Notes under the pieces: model-generated
Told to the model about the DNA's origin: nothing
Databases searched by the model: none
The model's input: only the letters and a program-made list of their open reading frames with translations
Program-made: the position numbers and the translations under genes
In this document: piece after piece, positions 43,843 through 54,012 of the stretch
Position numbering within the stretch: the stretch's first letter is position 1
Layout: each line of letters opens with the position of its first letter
Source: Flavobacteriales bacterium 33_180_T64
Lineage (GTDB): Bacteria; Bacteroidota; Bacteroidia; Flavobacteriales; Flavobacteriaceae
Direction of reading: 5' to 3'
NCBI GenBank assembly: GCA_002162685.1
Contig: MAAQ01000013.1
Location: forward strand, 462,761 to 526,760
Length of the DNA: 64,000 bases

Positions 43843-45153
43843 ATGAAAATATCAGTAATAGGAACAGGATATGTAGGATTAGTTACTGGAACATGCCTTG
43901 CTGAAACAGGAAACGAAGTGCTATGTATAGATATTAACCAAAATAAGGTTAAAGAAATGCAAAATGGCATCGTTCCAATATATGAACCACACTTAGATGT
44001 TTTATTTGAAAGAAATATAAAGGCAAGTAGACTTAAGTTTTCCACTTCATTAGCTGAAGGTTTAGAACATGGTGATATCATTTTTTTAGCGTTACCAACT
44101 CCCGAAGGAGAAGATGGATCAGCTGATTTATCTTATGTTTTAGGTGTTGCTAAAGACATAGGTAAACTCATAAAAGACTATAAGGTTATTGTTGACAAAA
44201 GTACAGTGCCAGTAGGAACGTCTGATAAAGTAAAGGAAACCATTTCAAATGAAACCAATATAGAATTTGATGTGGTTTCAAATCCAGAATTTTTAAGAGA
44301 AGGTTTTGCTGTAGATGATTTTTTGAAACCAGAACGTATAGTTGTTGGTTCAAGTTCAGAAAGAGCTACAAGGCTTATGGAGAAGCTTTATAAGCCATTT
44401 GTTCGTTCGGGAAACCCGATATTAATTATGGATGAACGCTCTGCTGAACTTACTAAATATGCCGCAAATTCATTTTTAGCAACTAAAATCACGTTCATGA
44501 ATGAAATTGCTAATTTTTGTGAAAAAGTGGGTGCCGATGTAGATAAAGTGCGTGTTGGTATGGGAACAGATTCTCGAATAGGAAAGCGTTTTTTATTCCC
44601 AGGAATTGGATATGGTGGATCTTGCTTTCCTAAAGATGTGAAAGCACTTTATAAGTCAGGGCAAGACAATGGATATGACTTTGATATTTTAAAATCGGTG
44701 ATTAAGGTTAATGATATTCAAAAGAAAATATTAATTCCTAAAATCTTATCACATTTCAATAATGATTTAAAAGGAAAAACATTTGGTATTTGGGGACTTG
44801 CTTTTAAACCCGAGACAGATGATATAAGAGAGGCGCCAGCTTCATATATGATTCAAGAATTACTTAATCAAGGAGCGACTATAAGAGTGTTTGACCCAGA
44901 AGCGATGCCTAATGTAGAGAAAAAATTTGGTGCCGATTTATATTATTCAGAAACCATGTATGATGTTTTAGATAATGTAGATGCTTTGATTATATGTACA
45001 GAATGGAGTATATTTAGAACACCTGATTTTGATAAACTAAGATCTAAAATGAAAGAACATATAATTTTTGACGGGCGTAATTTATATGATGTTAAGGATA
45101 TTAAAAATGAAGAGTTTTCATATATATCAATAGGAAGGCATAATAATATTTAA
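43843..45153 (+). CDS. ugd: UDP-glucose 6-dehydrogenase
   Basis: This NAD-dependent enzyme oxidises UDP-glucose to UDP-glucuronate. From the ATG at 43843 it has 436 residues and begins [20 protein letters not shown], the dinucleotide-binding motif. [31 protein letters not shown] and the active-site segment [16 protein letters not shown] with the catalytic Cys are all present. The upstream frame to 43807 starts with TTG and lies over the candidate promoter, so I reject it. GDP-mannose dehydrogenase shares this fold, but coupling to uxs favours UDP-glucose. The end overlaps the uxs start by one base. Confidence 0.9.
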   Translation: MKISVIGTGYVGLVTGTCLAETGNEVLCIDINQNKVKEMQNGIVPIYEPHLDVLFERNIKASRLKFSTSLAEGLEHGDIIFLALPTPEGEDGSADLSYVLGVAKDIGKLIKDYKVIVDKSTVPVGTSDKVKETISNETNIEFDVVSNPEFLREGFAVDDFLKPERIVVGSSSERATRLMEKLYKPFVRSGNPILIMDERSAELTKYAANSFLATKITFMNEIANFCEKVGADVDKVRVGMGTDSRIGKRFLFPGIGYGGSCFPKDVKALYKSGQDNGYDFDILKSVIKVNDIQKKILIPKILSHFNNDLKGKTFGIWGLAFKPETDDIREAPASYMIQELLNQGATIRVFDPEAMPNVEKKFGADLYYSETMYDVLDNVDALIICTEWSIFRTPDFDKLRSKMKEHIIFDGRNLYDVKDIKNEEFSYISIGRHNNI

Positions 45154-46139
45154 TGAAAAATGTACTTATAACAGGAGCAGCAGGGTTTTTAGGATCTCAT
45201 TTATGCGACCGCTTTATTAAAGAAGGATTTCATGTTATAGGCATGGACAACTATATTACAGGTGATAAACAGAACTTAGAACATCTTAAATCTAACTCTA
45301 ACTTTGAGTTTATAGAACATGATGTAACGAAGCATATCTCTATCGATAAAGATTTACATTATATACTGCATTTTGCCTCTCCCGCAAGTCCAATAGATTA
45401 TTTGAAAATTCCAATACAAACACTTAAAGTTGGTTCTCTAGGAACACATAATCTTTTAGGTTTAGCAAAGGCAAAAAAGGCTAGATTGTTGATAGCATCT
45501 ACATCTGAGGTTTATGGAGACCCATTAGTGCACCCACAAACTGAGAATTACTATGGTAATGTGAATACCATTGGACCACGAGGCGTTTATGATGAAGCTA
45601 AGCGTTTTCAAGAGTCTATAACTATGGCATATCATAGATTTCACGGATTAGAAACTAGGATTGTTCGAATTTTTAACACTTACGGTCCTCGAATGCGATT
45701 AAATGATGGTAGAGTGATTCCTGCATTTATGGGGCAAGCACTCAGAGGAGAAGATTTAACGGTTTTTGGAAAGGGTAATCAAACACGTTCGTTTTGTTAT
45801 ATTGATGATCAAGTTGAAGGGATTTTTAGAGTGTTATTTAGTGATTACTCTTATCCAATAAACATTGGAAATCCGCATGAAATATCTATTAAAGATTTTG
45901 CAGAAGAAATCATTAAATTAACCAATACTTCTCAAAAAATCGTATATAAAGATTTGCCAGTTGATGATCCCATGCAAAGACAACCAGATATTTCATTAGC
46001 AAAAAAAATATTAAATTGGGAACCAAAAATAAATAGAGAAGAAGGCATGAAAAAAACTTTTAAATACTTTAAAGGTTTGTCTCACAATGATCTATTTAAA
46101 AGAGATCATAGAGATTTTTCAAAACACATAAAAATATAA
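45153..46139 (+). CDS. uxs: UDP-glucuronate decarboxylase (UDP-xylose synthase)
   Basis: This extended short-chain dehydrogenase converts UDP-glucuronate to UDP-xylose. The 328-residue protein has the NAD motif [16 protein letters not shown] at about residues 6-21, [31 protein letters not shown], the catalytic pair in YDEAKRFQE, and [10 protein letters not shown]. These match UXS proteins closely. It is translationally coupled to ugd by a one-base overlap. The pair therefore offers both UDP-GlcA and UDP-Xyl for the glycan. Confidence 0.93.
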   Translation: MKNVLITGAAGFLGSHLCDRFIKEGFHVIGMDNYITGDKQNLEHLKSNSNFEFIEHDVTKHISIDKDLHYILHFASPASPIDYLKIPIQTLKVGSLGTHNLLGLAKAKKARLLIASTSEVYGDPLVHPQTENYYGNVNTIGPRGVYDEAKRFQESITMAYHRFHGLETRIVRIFNTYGPRMRLNDGRVIPAFMGQALRGEDLTVFGKGNQTRSFCYIDDQVEGIFRVLFSDYSYPINIGNPHEISIKDFAEEIIKLTNTSQKIVYKDLPVDDPMQRQPDISLAKKILNWEPKINREEGMKKTFKYFKGLSHNDLFKRDHRDFSKHIKI

Positions 46140-46140
46140 T

Positions 46141-47499
46141 TTGAGTTTATTTAAACAAGGACGATATTCAGGGTATTTAAGACCAATTTCATACTTAATA
46201 GATTTAAGTATTATAAATGGGTTTGGTATATTATATTTTTTTAAGAATATAAACCCATATGAGTTTTTAGTTTTAACCTCAATTGTTTGGATTGTCCTTT
46301 CTTTCTTCTCAAAATTTTATGAGGTTTATAGATATACACGTGAAGTTACGATTTTTTCGTTGATATTAAGGCAATCAATATTGTTTGCATTATTAAGTTT
46401 TTCGTTTTCAGGTTTCTTTCATGAGCTTGAGATAAACGCATTAACAATTATTAAATTTGTTTCATTAGTTTTCATGACAATCACCATCTTTAAGTTTGTT
46501 ATGCATTATTTACTCCAAAAATACAGATCAATTTTTAGGGGTAATATGAGAAGTACTGTGATTTTAGGTGAGAACAAACAAACTAAAGCCCTTGAAAACT
46601 TTTTTAATAAAAACCCAGAATATGGGTATTTGCATAGAAAATCATTTTCACTTAAAAATAAGATCGAAAGAGATCTGGATGATTGCTTTAAATTTGCTAA
46701 AGACGAATCAATAAACGAATTATATTGCTCTATATCAGCCTTGAATAATTCACAATTACTTAAAGTTATTGATTTTGCTGATAATAATTTAATAAAACTA
46801 AAGTTTTTACCTGATAATAAAGAGATTTTCTCAAAGAAATTAAAATACGAAAACTATGATTATATACCAATCTTATCATTAAGAAATATCCCATTAGAAG
46901 ACTCATTTAATATGGTTCTCAAAAGAATATTTGATATCTTTTTTTCGAGTTTGGTTATCATTTTTATTTTGTCTTGGCTAACTCCAATTATTGCAATTCT
47001 AATTAAAATTGAATCTAGAGGCCCCATTTTTTTTAAACAATCTAGAAACGGATTTAATTATAAAGAATTTGATTGCTATAAGTTTAGATCAATGACGCCT
47101 AATAAAGATGCACACTTATATCAAGCAACAAGAGGAGATCAACGTATTACAAAAATTGGAAGATTCATTAGAAAAACTAGTATAGATGAATTGCCTCAGT
47201 TTTTTAATGTGCTTTTTGGAGATATGTCAGTAGTAGGTCCGAGACCGCATATGGTAAGCCATACAAATATGTATGCAAAAAAAATTGACAAATTTATGGT
47301 GCGTCATTTTGTAAAACCAGGGATAACAGGCTTAGCCCAAATAAGCGGATTTAGAGGAGAGGTGGAAACCGATAAAGATATTATTGGCAGAGTTAAATAT
47401 GATATTTTTTATATCGAAAATTGGGCATTGCTTTTAGATATCAAAATAATTATCCAAACATTTATTAATGCCATTAAAGGGGAAGATAAAGCCTATTAA
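46141..47499 (+). CDS. Undecaprenyl-phosphate sugar phosphotransferase (WcaJ-like)
   Basis: This is the initiating enzyme that transfers a sugar-1-phosphate to the lipid carrier. The 452-residue protein has four N-terminal transmembrane helices, a central nucleotide-binding-like domain and a C-terminal phosphoglycosyltransferase domain. That last domain begins near KRIFDIFFSSLVIIF and contains CYKFRSMTPNKDAH, TSIDELPQFFNVLFGDMSVV, GPRPHM and KPGITGLAQISGFRGE. The start is a TTG at 46141, one base after the uxs stop; the family start GRYSGYLRPISYLIDL follows within seven residues, so no ATG is missing. Its stop overlaps the convergent GT4 stop by 4 bases. Confidence 0.9.
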   Translation: MSLFKQGRYSGYLRPISYLIDLSIINGFGILYFFKNINPYEFLVLTSIVWIVLSFFSKFYEVYRYTREVTIFSLILRQSILFALLSFSFSGFFHELEINALTIIKFVSLVFMTITIFKFVMHYLLQKYRSIFRGNMRSTVILGENKQTKALENFFNKNPEYGYLHRKSFSLKNKIERDLDDCFKFAKDESINELYCSISALNNSQLLKVIDFADNNLIKLKFLPDNKEIFSKKLKYENYDYIPILSLRNIPLEDSFNMVLKRIFDIFFSSLVIIFILSWLTPIIAILIKIESRGPIFFKQSRNGFNYKEFDCYKFRSMTPNKDAHLYQATRGDQRITKIGRFIRKTSIDELPQFFNVLFGDMSVVGPRPHMVSHTNMYAKKIDKFMVRHFVKPGITGLAQISGFRGEVETDKDIIGRVKYDIFYIENWALLLDIKIIIQTFINAIKGEDKAY

Positions 47500-48668
47500 A
47501 TTAAGCCTATAAGTCCTTGAAGTTGCCTGTTGAAATCGAATTTAGAAACTGCAATTTTTTGTATATTTATTTTTTGTTCTTGTGAAAATGAATGACGTTT
47601 TATTTTAGAAATGACAGTGTTTAAATCCCCATAATCCCCTGCTTTTGCTACCGACCCCAAACGGTTTTTTTTAATAATAGTTTCGCCTTCACCACCACCA
47701 AAATATAACATTGGTAATCCTAAACGAGCGTATTCAAATATTTTTGATGGGACACTTCCATAAATCCTGTTTAATAATGGAATGATAGCTATATCATAAT
47801 TCATTAAAACATGATGTAACTCATTTCTGCTTACATGTCCATGATATAGTATAGGTAATTCGGGATGATTAGAAATGAATTCTTCAATTGCAGCTTGCTC
47901 TGCTCCAGAACCATAAATATGTAATTCTATGTTTGAATAATCAAGTTCATTACAGAGTTTGTAAATACCTTGCGCAATGCCTAAAAGGCCAGCATAAACA
48001 ATTTTTAATTTCTCAGTATTCTCATTAGTTGTAATTTGTCGTATTTGAGGAGGATTAAAATCAGGAAAATTTCGATATAAAAAAGCTGTCTTGTTTGGGA
48101 ATAAGGATGTTACGTGTGTTAATATTTCTTCACTTTGACCTAATATTAAATTTGCTTTTTTATAATTAAAATGTTCTATTTTCTCAAGCATTTTATAGCT
48201 AAAATTCTTTTTTAAAGCACCCAACTCTAAACCAGCAATAGGCCATAGGTCACTTACATTTAAAATGAGTTTTCTTTTTTTATTACGTAAGAAAAACAGA
48301 CAAGTAAAAGCAACTAATAAAGGAGGAGACTGAACGATAACAGTTTTAGGGATCTTATTCCATATAAAAAACCACACTAAGCTAAAACTATATGATAACA
48401 TCGCGAGTAAGCGTAACAATTTGTTTTTTGAGTTACTAGCGTAAATCCAAAGGCGATTTACGGTAATATGTTCTTCAGTTGACACATGTTTAAATTGACC
48501 TTTATAATCATTAAATATTTTTCCAGTAGGATAATTTGGTAAAGGCGTTAGGACATCTATATTAAAGCCATTTTTTTGCAACCCATTTGCTAGGTGAAAA
48601 ATCCGGTTAGAAGCGGCACCAATTTCAGGAGGAAAATAACTTGTTATGATTAGAACATTTTTCTTCAT
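47496..48668 (-). CDS. Glycosyltransferase family 4 (WbuB-like)
   Basis: The 390-residue GT-B enzyme begins with LIITSYFPPEIGAASNRIFH and has TPLPNYPTGKIF, the start seen in WbuB-like transferases that often add N-acetylfucosamine or related sugars. SDLWPIAGLELGAL and GSVPSKIFEYARLGLPMLYFG complete the pattern. The donor is unknown. Its start overlaps the end of the upstream PaaK-like gene by 4 bases, so the two form a minus-strand operon. Confidence 0.88.
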   Translation of the reverse strand: MKKNVLIITSYFPPEIGAASNRIFHLANGLQKNGFNIDVLTPLPNYPTGKIFNDYKGQFKHVSTEEHITVNRLWIYASNSKNKLLRLLAMLSYSFSLVWFFIWNKIPKTVIVQSPPLLVAFTCLFFLRNKKRKLILNVSDLWPIAGLELGALKKNFSYKMLEKIEHFNYKKANLILGQSEEILTHVTSLFPNKTAFLYRNFPDFNPPQIRQITTNENTEKLKIVYAGLLGIAQGIYKLCNELDYSNIELHIYGSGAEQAAIEEFISNHPELPILYHGHVSRNELHHVLMNYDIAIIPLLNRIYGSVPSKIFEYARLGLPMLYFGGGEGETIIKKNRLGSVAKAGDYGDLNTVISKIKRHSFSQEQKINIQKIAVSKFDFNRQLQGLIGLI

Positions 48669-49984
48669 GTCTCTTCTGTAACTAATGAGGTGAACTGTTT
48701 TAGCTTTCCACTTTTAGACCGTATTAATTGGTCTTGTCTTTCAAAAGTTATACTCAGTCCTTTTTCAAGATAGTTTTCCATTTCTTGAGTAATAGTTTTT
48801 ATTTTTTCTTCGGAAAGCCGATCATCACTCACATATTTAATTTTAAAACGATGTTTTTCGGATTGTTCAATTACAAACTCCTTAACATTACCATCATCTT
48901 CAACAATACTCTTAGTGATATAGTAAAATGTCAATCCAGCAGCTTTTTTTCCACTTGGTAAAATTGCAAAATCATTAGTTCTTCCAGTCAATGATTTTAA
49001 AATCGGATGCTTTAAGGTGCTTTTTTTGGATAATATACCAACATCACCAATATCGTACCGTATAAATGGATGTGCTTTGTTGTATAGCGATGTGATTACA
49101 ATACGGCCTTCTTCTCCATAAGGAAGAATAGTATCGTTATCATCTAAAATCTCAACGAATAAAGTTTCACTATTAAGTTGCCACTCATTATTTGGATTTT
49201 GAAATGCAATTAAATCGAGTTCTGAAGCACCATATTCGTTTATTATAGGAATTCCAAAAGAAGCTTCCATGAGTTCTTTATCCTTGTCAAATAACATTTC
49301 TGAAGTGACAATACAAGCTTTTAATGATGGGCAAATAGATGTTAAGCACAGTTGTTTACGCTCTAAAAATTTAGCAAATTGGACAATAGAACTCGTGTAC
49401 CCATTTATATAATCGAAAGCAGTAGATGTAAATTTTTTTAAATGTTTTTCAAAAGCGATATCACTTAAATCAAATACAGAAAATCGATAACGATTACTTA
49501 AACGATCTTTAAACCGTTCTTTATAATAGCCTTTTTTATCTAACGGGATCCCATAAAATCTTGCCTGTTTGGAAGTATTAAAATCTAAGCCATACCAACC
49601 AAATCTATTTTGAATTACCGCCCAAGTCATAGCGTGAGAGAATTTATCTTTTGCAAAAACAAAAGGATCTCCAGATGAGCCTGATGTTTTATTTACATAG
49701 ACATTTTTTATTGTAAAACCTTTAGACAACCGTTCTTTTAGAGGACGTTGTAAGTCTCTTTTAGTCATTACAGGTATTGAGTTCCAATCTTCAGAATTTA
49801 TGGTTTTAACTAACGATTTATAGTATGAATTATGTTCTAAATGATACTTAATAATCTCTTTTTGCTTTTGGTTTATAAAGGCATTAAAGGCATTCTCATT
49901 TTTTTGCTGAATAGAAACCAATTCTTCTTTCGCTTTATTTAAAGGGAAGCCATTCAGTCGTAAAGAAAAATCAAAAAGGTTCAA
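48665..49984 (-). CDS. PaaK / CapK-like adenylate-forming enzyme
   Basis: The 439-residue protein is related to phenylacetate-CoA ligase and to the CapK group found in capsule loci. The ATP-binding segment NKTSGSSGDPFVFAKD lies at about residues 104-119. The adenylation motifs INEYGASELDLIAFQ and PFIRYDIGDVGIL follow, then a C-terminal lid. In polysaccharide loci such proteins may activate an acid that is then attached to the glycan; the substrate here is unknown. It is the first gene of a two-gene minus-strand operon with a GT4 gene, at the edge of the locus. It is cytoplasmic. Confidence 0.82.
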   Translation of the reverse strand: MNLFDFSLRLNGFPLNKAKEELVSIQQKNENAFNAFINQKQKEIIKYHLEHNSYYKSLVKTINSEDWNSIPVMTKRDLQRPLKERLSKGFTIKNVYVNKTSGSSGDPFVFAKDKFSHAMTWAVIQNRFGWYGLDFNTSKQARFYGIPLDKKGYYKERFKDRLSNRYRFSVFDLSDIAFEKHLKKFTSTAFDYINGYTSSIVQFAKFLERKQLCLTSICPSLKACIVTSEMLFDKDKELMEASFGIPIINEYGASELDLIAFQNPNNEWQLNSETLFVEILDDNDTILPYGEEGRIVITSLYNKAHPFIRYDIGDVGILSKKSTLKHPILKSLTGRTNDFAILPSGKKAAGLTFYYITKSIVEDDGNVKEFVIEQSEKHRFKIKYVSDDRLSEEKIKTITQEMENYLEKGLSITFERQDQLIRSKSGKLKQFTSLVTEET

Positions 49985-50064
49985 AAAAACAGAGTATTTG
50001 GATTTTATGTAAAGTAAAGAAAAAAAAGTCTTGTTGCGAAGTTAACTTAAATGCTAAAAACGAT

Positions 50065-50072
50065 TATTTTTG
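50065..50072 (+). promoter_or_regulatory. Candidate -7 element for purD
   Basis: TATTTTTG matches TAnnTTTG and ends 18 bases before the purD ATG at 50091. It overlaps the rejected upstream TTG start at 50070. Confidence 0.42.
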
Positions 50073-50090
50073 CACAAACAAATTGAAAAC

Positions 50091-51362
50091 ATGACAATTT
50101 TAATTCTTGGTTCTGGAGGTAGAGAACATACGTTTGCTTGGAAAATGGTACAAAGCCCTTTATGTGACAAGCTTTTTGTTGCTCCAGGAAACTCAGGAAC
50201 AGCTGAAATAGCTACAAATATTAATATTAAAGTTACAGATTTTGACGCTATTAAAACTCTGGTTTTAGAACATAATATTGAGATGGTAGTTGTAGGACCA
50301 GAAGACCCACTGGTGCAAGGAATTCATGATTTTTTTTTAAACGATACCCAATTAAAACATGTCGCAGTTATAGGACCGCAAAAAGCCGCTGCTGAATTAG
50401 AAGGAAGTAAAGAGTTTGCAAAAGAGTTTTTATTTAGACATCATATCCCAACAGCAGCTTATCAAAGTTTTAGCGTAGACAATGTTGAAGAAGGCTATCG
50501 GTTTTTAGAAACTTTAAAGGCGCCCTATGTCTTAAAAGCCGATGGATTAGCAGCAGGAAAAGGAGTTTTAATTTTGAATGATTTAGATGAAGCAAAAACC
50601 GAATTAAAAAGCATGTTAGTTGATGCTAAGTTTGGCGATGCGAGTTCAAAAGTGGTTATTGAAGAATTTTTAGACGGTATTGAGCTAAGTTGTTTTGTGT
50701 TAACCGACGGCAAAAACTATAAAATTCTTCCAACGGCTAAAGATTATAAACGTATTGGAGAAGGTGATACGGGTTTAAATACAGGAGGAATGGGAGCTGT
50801 ATCTCCAGTACCTTTTGCTACTGAAGAATTTTTAAATAAAATAGAAGAACGTATTGTTAAGCCTACAATAAATGGATTAATTAAAGATAATTTACCTTAC
50901 AAAGGTTTTGTGTTCATTGGTTTAATTAAAGTGGGTGATGATCCAAAAGTCATTGAGTATAATGTAAGAATGGGAGATCCAGAAACAGAAGTTGTTTTAC
51001 CTAGACTTAAAACAGATTTAGTGGAAATTTTTAAAGCAATATCTGAAGAGCGTCTTAACGAAATTGATATTGAAATTGACGATAGAGCGGCAACCACAGT
51101 CATGTTAGTGTCGGGAGGATACCCTGAAGCTTATGAGAAAGGAAAAGAGATTACCGGGTTAGATCAGGTTGAAGGTTCTATCCCTTTTCATGCAGGAGCA
51201 TTGTTAAAAGAAGGGAAGGTTGTAACTTCTGGAGGACGTGTTATGGCGATTACTTCGTATGGAAACACCTACCAAGAAGCTATAAAAAAATCTTATCAAA
51301 ATATAGAAAAACTACATTTTGATAAGATGAATTATCGAAAAGATATTGGTTTCGATTTATAA
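50091..51362 (+). CDS. purD: Phosphoribosylamine-glycine ligase
   Basis: This ATP-grasp enzyme performs the second step of purine synthesis. From the ATG at 50091 it has 423 residues and starts MTILILGSGGREHTFAWKM, the PurD N-terminus. Further motifs are VVGPEDPLVQGIHDF, ADGLAAGKGVLI, DYKRIGEGDTGLNTGGMGAV, EYNVRMGDPETEVVLPRL and the C-terminal GGRVMAITSYG. The open frame extends to a TTG at 50070, but the conserved start and the promoter position favour 50091. It is the first gene after the polysaccharide locus and has its own -7 element. Confidence 0.96.
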   Translation: MTILILGSGGREHTFAWKMVQSPLCDKLFVAPGNSGTAEIATNINIKVTDFDAIKTLVLEHNIEMVVVGPEDPLVQGIHDFFLNDTQLKHVAVIGPQKAAAELEGSKEFAKEFLFRHHIPTAAYQSFSVDNVEEGYRFLETLKAPYVLKADGLAAGKGVLILNDLDEAKTELKSMLVDAKFGDASSKVVIEEFLDGIELSCFVLTDGKNYKILPTAKDYKRIGEGDTGLNTGGMGAVSPVPFATEEFLNKIEERIVKPTINGLIKDNLPYKGFVFIGLIKVGDDPKVIEYNVRMGDPETEVVLPRLKTDLVEIFKAISEERLNEIDIEIDDRAATTVMLVSGGYPEAYEKGKEITGLDQVEGSIPFHAGALLKEGKVVTSGGRVMAITSYGNTYQEAIKKSYQNIEKLHFDKMNYRKDIGFDL

Positions 51363-51363
51363 A

Positions 51364-51591
51364 CTATAGATAAGAATGAGAAGAAACACTTTTGTCTTCT
51401 TCATTGTTATCATTGTATTTCTTAAGTTGCAACATCCAATATACTATGGCAATCATACCAATGATGATGAAAACCCATGACATTAAGTTCGCAGACCACC
51501 AGTTTTCTAACTCAAGAGCTCTTAAAGCATCAAAAGGAGCAAATAAAATGTCAACGAATAAATCTTGTATAGCGTAAAAAAAGTCTTTCAT
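51364..51591 (-). CDS. Small membrane protein (DUF6341-like)
   Basis: The 75-residue protein has one clear transmembrane helix, WVFIIIGMIAIVYWMLQL, at about residues 38-56. It starts MKDFFYAIQDLFVDILFAPFD and ends in an acidic and Ser-rich tail. It resembles a small flavobacterial family I know as DUF6341, which older annotations sometimes mislabelled as uracil phosphoribosyltransferase; upp does lie nearby. Function is unknown. It converges with purD with almost no gap. Confidence 0.72.
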   Translation of the reverse strand: MKDFFYAIQDLFVDILFAPFDALRALELENWWSANLMSWVFIIIGMIAIVYWMLQLKKYNDNNEEDKSVSSHSYL

Positions 51592-51687
51592 TATAGTGAT
51601 GTTTTTAGAAACTCTTAATGAGCTTCAAGGGTATAATCATATATTTACAATGCAAAATTACGTATTTTTTCATTTTAAACCATAGCA

Positions 51688-52611
51688 ATGATTTCAAATT
51701 TTTTTAGTAAATCAAAACCAATTCACTATATAGTGGTAAGCTTGGTGTTATTTGCGGTTTTTGTGTTTGCTAAATTTGATTCTTTATCAGAAAATCTTGA
51801 TTTCGTCAGTTTTACAAAACAAACAGCTTTTTTCTTATTGAGCTTATTATCGGTATTTCTGTTTGATTTTTTTGTGACACGAAATAGTTTAACAAAAAAA
51901 AACAGCTATAATATTATTCTATTTGTATTATTCTTTGCGATTTTACCTCAAACAATTTTAAACTCTCAAGCATTAGTAGCTAACTTCTTTATTTTATTAG
52001 CCTTAAGGCGTCTTATGAGTTTGAGAACACAAAAAGACATTAAGAAAAAACTTTTTGATGCTTCATTTTGGATTTCTATTGCAACGCTATTTTACTTTTG
52101 GTCATCAGTGTTTCTTGTGCTTGTTTTTGCTGCACTACTAATTTATAGGATCACAGATATAAAAAACTATATTATACCTCTTATTGGAATAGCTACTGTT
52201 GCAATTATAACAATGGCCTATTTAATTATAATGGGCATTGACGAGTTAAATTTTGTAAGTGGCCTGTTTGATTTTAGTCTAGATTTTAGCCAATTAAACT
52301 CTAAACAAATTATAATTGGATCAACAATCTTACTATCTTTTGGTTTATGGTCTTTATTCTATTATGTAAAGAACTTAAAGTCAAAAATGAAAAGCTACCG
52401 CTCCTCATTTATATTAGTCTTGATTGCTACGCTTTTAGGGCTAGTTATTATAGGTTTTGCACCATCAAAAAATGGAAGCGAATTTATTTTTCTATTCGCC
52501 CCTTTATCTATTATTATCACTAATTATCTTGAAGTTATTTCAGAAAAGTGGTTTAAAGAAGTTTTTATATGGGTGCTTTTATTAACCCCTGTAGCTATAT
52601 TATTGTTGTAG
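51688..52611 (+). CDS. DUF6427-type multi-pass membrane protein
   Basis: The 307-residue protein has about nine or ten hydrophobic helices and begins MISNFFSKSKPIHYIVVSLV, which matches my memory of the Bacteroidota family DUF6427. Basic residues lie in the loops, for example RRLMSLRTQKDIKKKLFDASF. No catalytic motif is seen. It converges with upp, and the two coding ends overlap by 12 bases. Confidence 0.7.
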   Translation: MISNFFSKSKPIHYIVVSLVLFAVFVFAKFDSLSENLDFVSFTKQTAFFLLSLLSVFLFDFFVTRNSLTKKNSYNIILFVLFFAILPQTILNSQALVANFFILLALRRLMSLRTQKDIKKKLFDASFWISIATLFYFWSSVFLVLVFAALLIYRITDIKNYIIPLIGIATVAIITMAYLIIMGIDELNFVSGLFDFSLDFSQLNSKQIIIGSTILLSFGLWSLFYYVKNLKSKMKSYRSSFILVLIATLLGLVIIGFAPSKNGSEFIFLFAPLSIIITNYLEVISEKWFKEVFIWVLLLTPVAILLL

Positions 52612-53259
52612 TTTTTTTCCAAAAGCTAAATCTCCAGCATCACCCAAACCAGGAACTATATAACCTTTATCACTTAAGGTTTTATCAATTGCAGCAATCC
52701 ATAAATGTGTGTTTTCATCAAAATGATTACTAACAAAATCAACACCATCTTGAGCGCCAATCACACTAACTAAATGAATGTTTTTGGGTGTTCCAAAAGG
52801 CTTAAGGGCTTCAAATGTAGCAACCATAGACTGGCCAGTAGCAAGCATAGGGTCTGCTAAGATAAGTGTCTTCCCTTCTAAGCTCGGGCAGGCAAGGTAT
52901 TCTACAATAATCTCAAACGTTTCAGGGTTGTCTTTATGATGTCTATAAGCTGAAATAAATGCATTTTCAGCATCATCAAAGTAATTAAGAAGTCCATTGT
53001 GTAATGGCACACCAGCTCTTAAAATAGAACATAATACAATATCATCGCTATAAAGTTGTGTGTCGCTTTTACCTAAAGGGGTTGTAACTGTTTTTGCTTT
53101 ATAGTCAAGAGTTTTACTCATTTCATAACACAATATTTCACCAATACGTTCAATATTTCGTCTAAAACGCATTCGGTCAGTTTGGACGGTATGATCTCTA
53201 ATTTCAGAAATAAAAGAATTTAAAATAGAATTTTTTTGAGATAGGTTATGAATATGCAT
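52600..53259 (-). CDS. upp: Uracil phosphoribosyltransferase
   Basis: This salvage enzyme makes UMP from uracil and PRPP. From the ATG at 53259 the protein has 219 residues and starts MHIHNLSQKNSILNSFI, as in its relatives; the longer open frame to 53313 adds an unlikely N-terminal extension. The PRPP loop LILADPMLATGQSMVATFE and the C-terminal uracil-site motif VPGLGDAGDLAFG are diagnostic. RMRFRRNIERIGEILCYE is also conserved. It is divergent from the DUF4254 gene. The 3' end overlaps the DUF6427-type gene by 12 bases. Confidence 0.94.
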   Translation of the reverse strand: MHIHNLSQKNSILNSFISEIRDHTVQTDRMRFRRNIERIGEILCYEMSKTLDYKAKTVTTPLGKSDTQLYSDDIVLCSILRAGVPLHNGLLNYFDDAENAFISAYRHHKDNPETFEIIVEYLACPSLEGKTLILADPMLATGQSMVATFEALKPFGTPKNIHLVSVIGAQDGVDFVSNHFDENTHLWIAAIDKTLSDKGYIVPGLGDAGDLAFGKKLQQ

Positions 53260-53302
53260 TTTTGTAGTCTCTTTTAAAGGATATAAAGTTAATAATAACT
53301 TA

Positions 53303-53310
53303 TATATTTG
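53303..53310 (+). promoter_or_regulatory. Candidate -7 element for the DUF4254 gene
   Basis: TATATTTG matches TAnnTTTG and ends 19 bases before the ATG at 53330. It sits in the gap to the divergent upp gene. Confidence 0.42.
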
Positions 53311-53329
53311 CACTTTAAAATCACATATT

Positions 53330-53938
53330 ATGTTTTCAGAAAACGCAAATAATATTTTTCAGAAAGTTATTGAAAAATACCACGTTATTAATACAGTTAC
53401 CCAAACATTTGCTAATATATATAATAAAGACACTAATTTATTAGAGCATTTATTATATAGAAAATGTTGGATAGATACTGTTCAATGGCATTATGAAGAT
53501 ATTATTCGTGATCCACAAATTGATCCTGTTGCAGCTTTAAAATTGAAACGCCAAATAGACGCTTCTAATCAAGATAGAACAGATATGGTTGAATATATTG
53601 ATGGCTATTTTTTAGAAAAACATAAGGATGTAACTCCTAAAATTGATGCTACAATTAATACCGAGAGTCCAGCTTGGGGAGTTGATAGATTATCTATTTT
53701 GGCACTTAAAATCTATCATATGAATGAAGAGGCAACACGTGAAAATGCTTCTCAATCTCATAGAGATGCTTGCCAAAAAAAACTAGAGATATTATTAGAA
53801 CAACGTGTAGATTTATCTACAGCAATTGATACGCTTTTAGAAGATATTAGTAAAGGCGATAAGTACATGAAGGTTTACAAGCAAATGAAAATGTATAATG
53901 ATGAGGAGCTTAACCCTGTATTGCGTTCTCAAAAGTAG
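53330..53938 (+). CDS. DUF4254 protein
   Basis: The 202-residue, largely helical cytoplasmic protein matches the DUF4254 pattern, with LLYRKCWIDTVQWHYEDIIR, DRTDMVEYIDGYF and WGVDRLSILALKIYHM. The function is unknown. DUF4254 genes are often next to heptosyltransferase-like genes in Bacteroidota, as here, where a GT9 gene follows after 74 bases. That points to lipopolysaccharide-core biology, but only by association. Confidence 0.8.
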   Translation: MFSENANNIFQKVIEKYHVINTVTQTFANIYNKDTNLLEHLLYRKCWIDTVQWHYEDIIRDPQIDPVAALKLKRQIDASNQDRTDMVEYIDGYFLEKHKDVTPKIDATINTESPAWGVDRLSILALKIYHMNEEATRENASQSHRDACQKKLEILLEQRVDLSTAIDTLLEDISKGDKYMKVYKQMKMYNDEELNPVLRSQK

Positions 53939-54012
53939 TTAATTGTCATTAAGAGCAACGCTGTGTCTAGATAGATAATAGTTTAACATGCTCAATATGA
54001 CATATTTCGTTT

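Noticed and set aside
23014..49984. Polysaccharide locus as a mobile genomic island
   Set aside because: No integrase, transposase, tRNA or flanking repeat was seen and base composition looks similar to its surroundings by eye; only the T9SS remnant marks a rearrangement.
53260..53313. N-terminal extension of upp
   Set aside because: The extra 18 residues are unlike the family and the conserved Upp N-terminus begins at the ATG at 53259.
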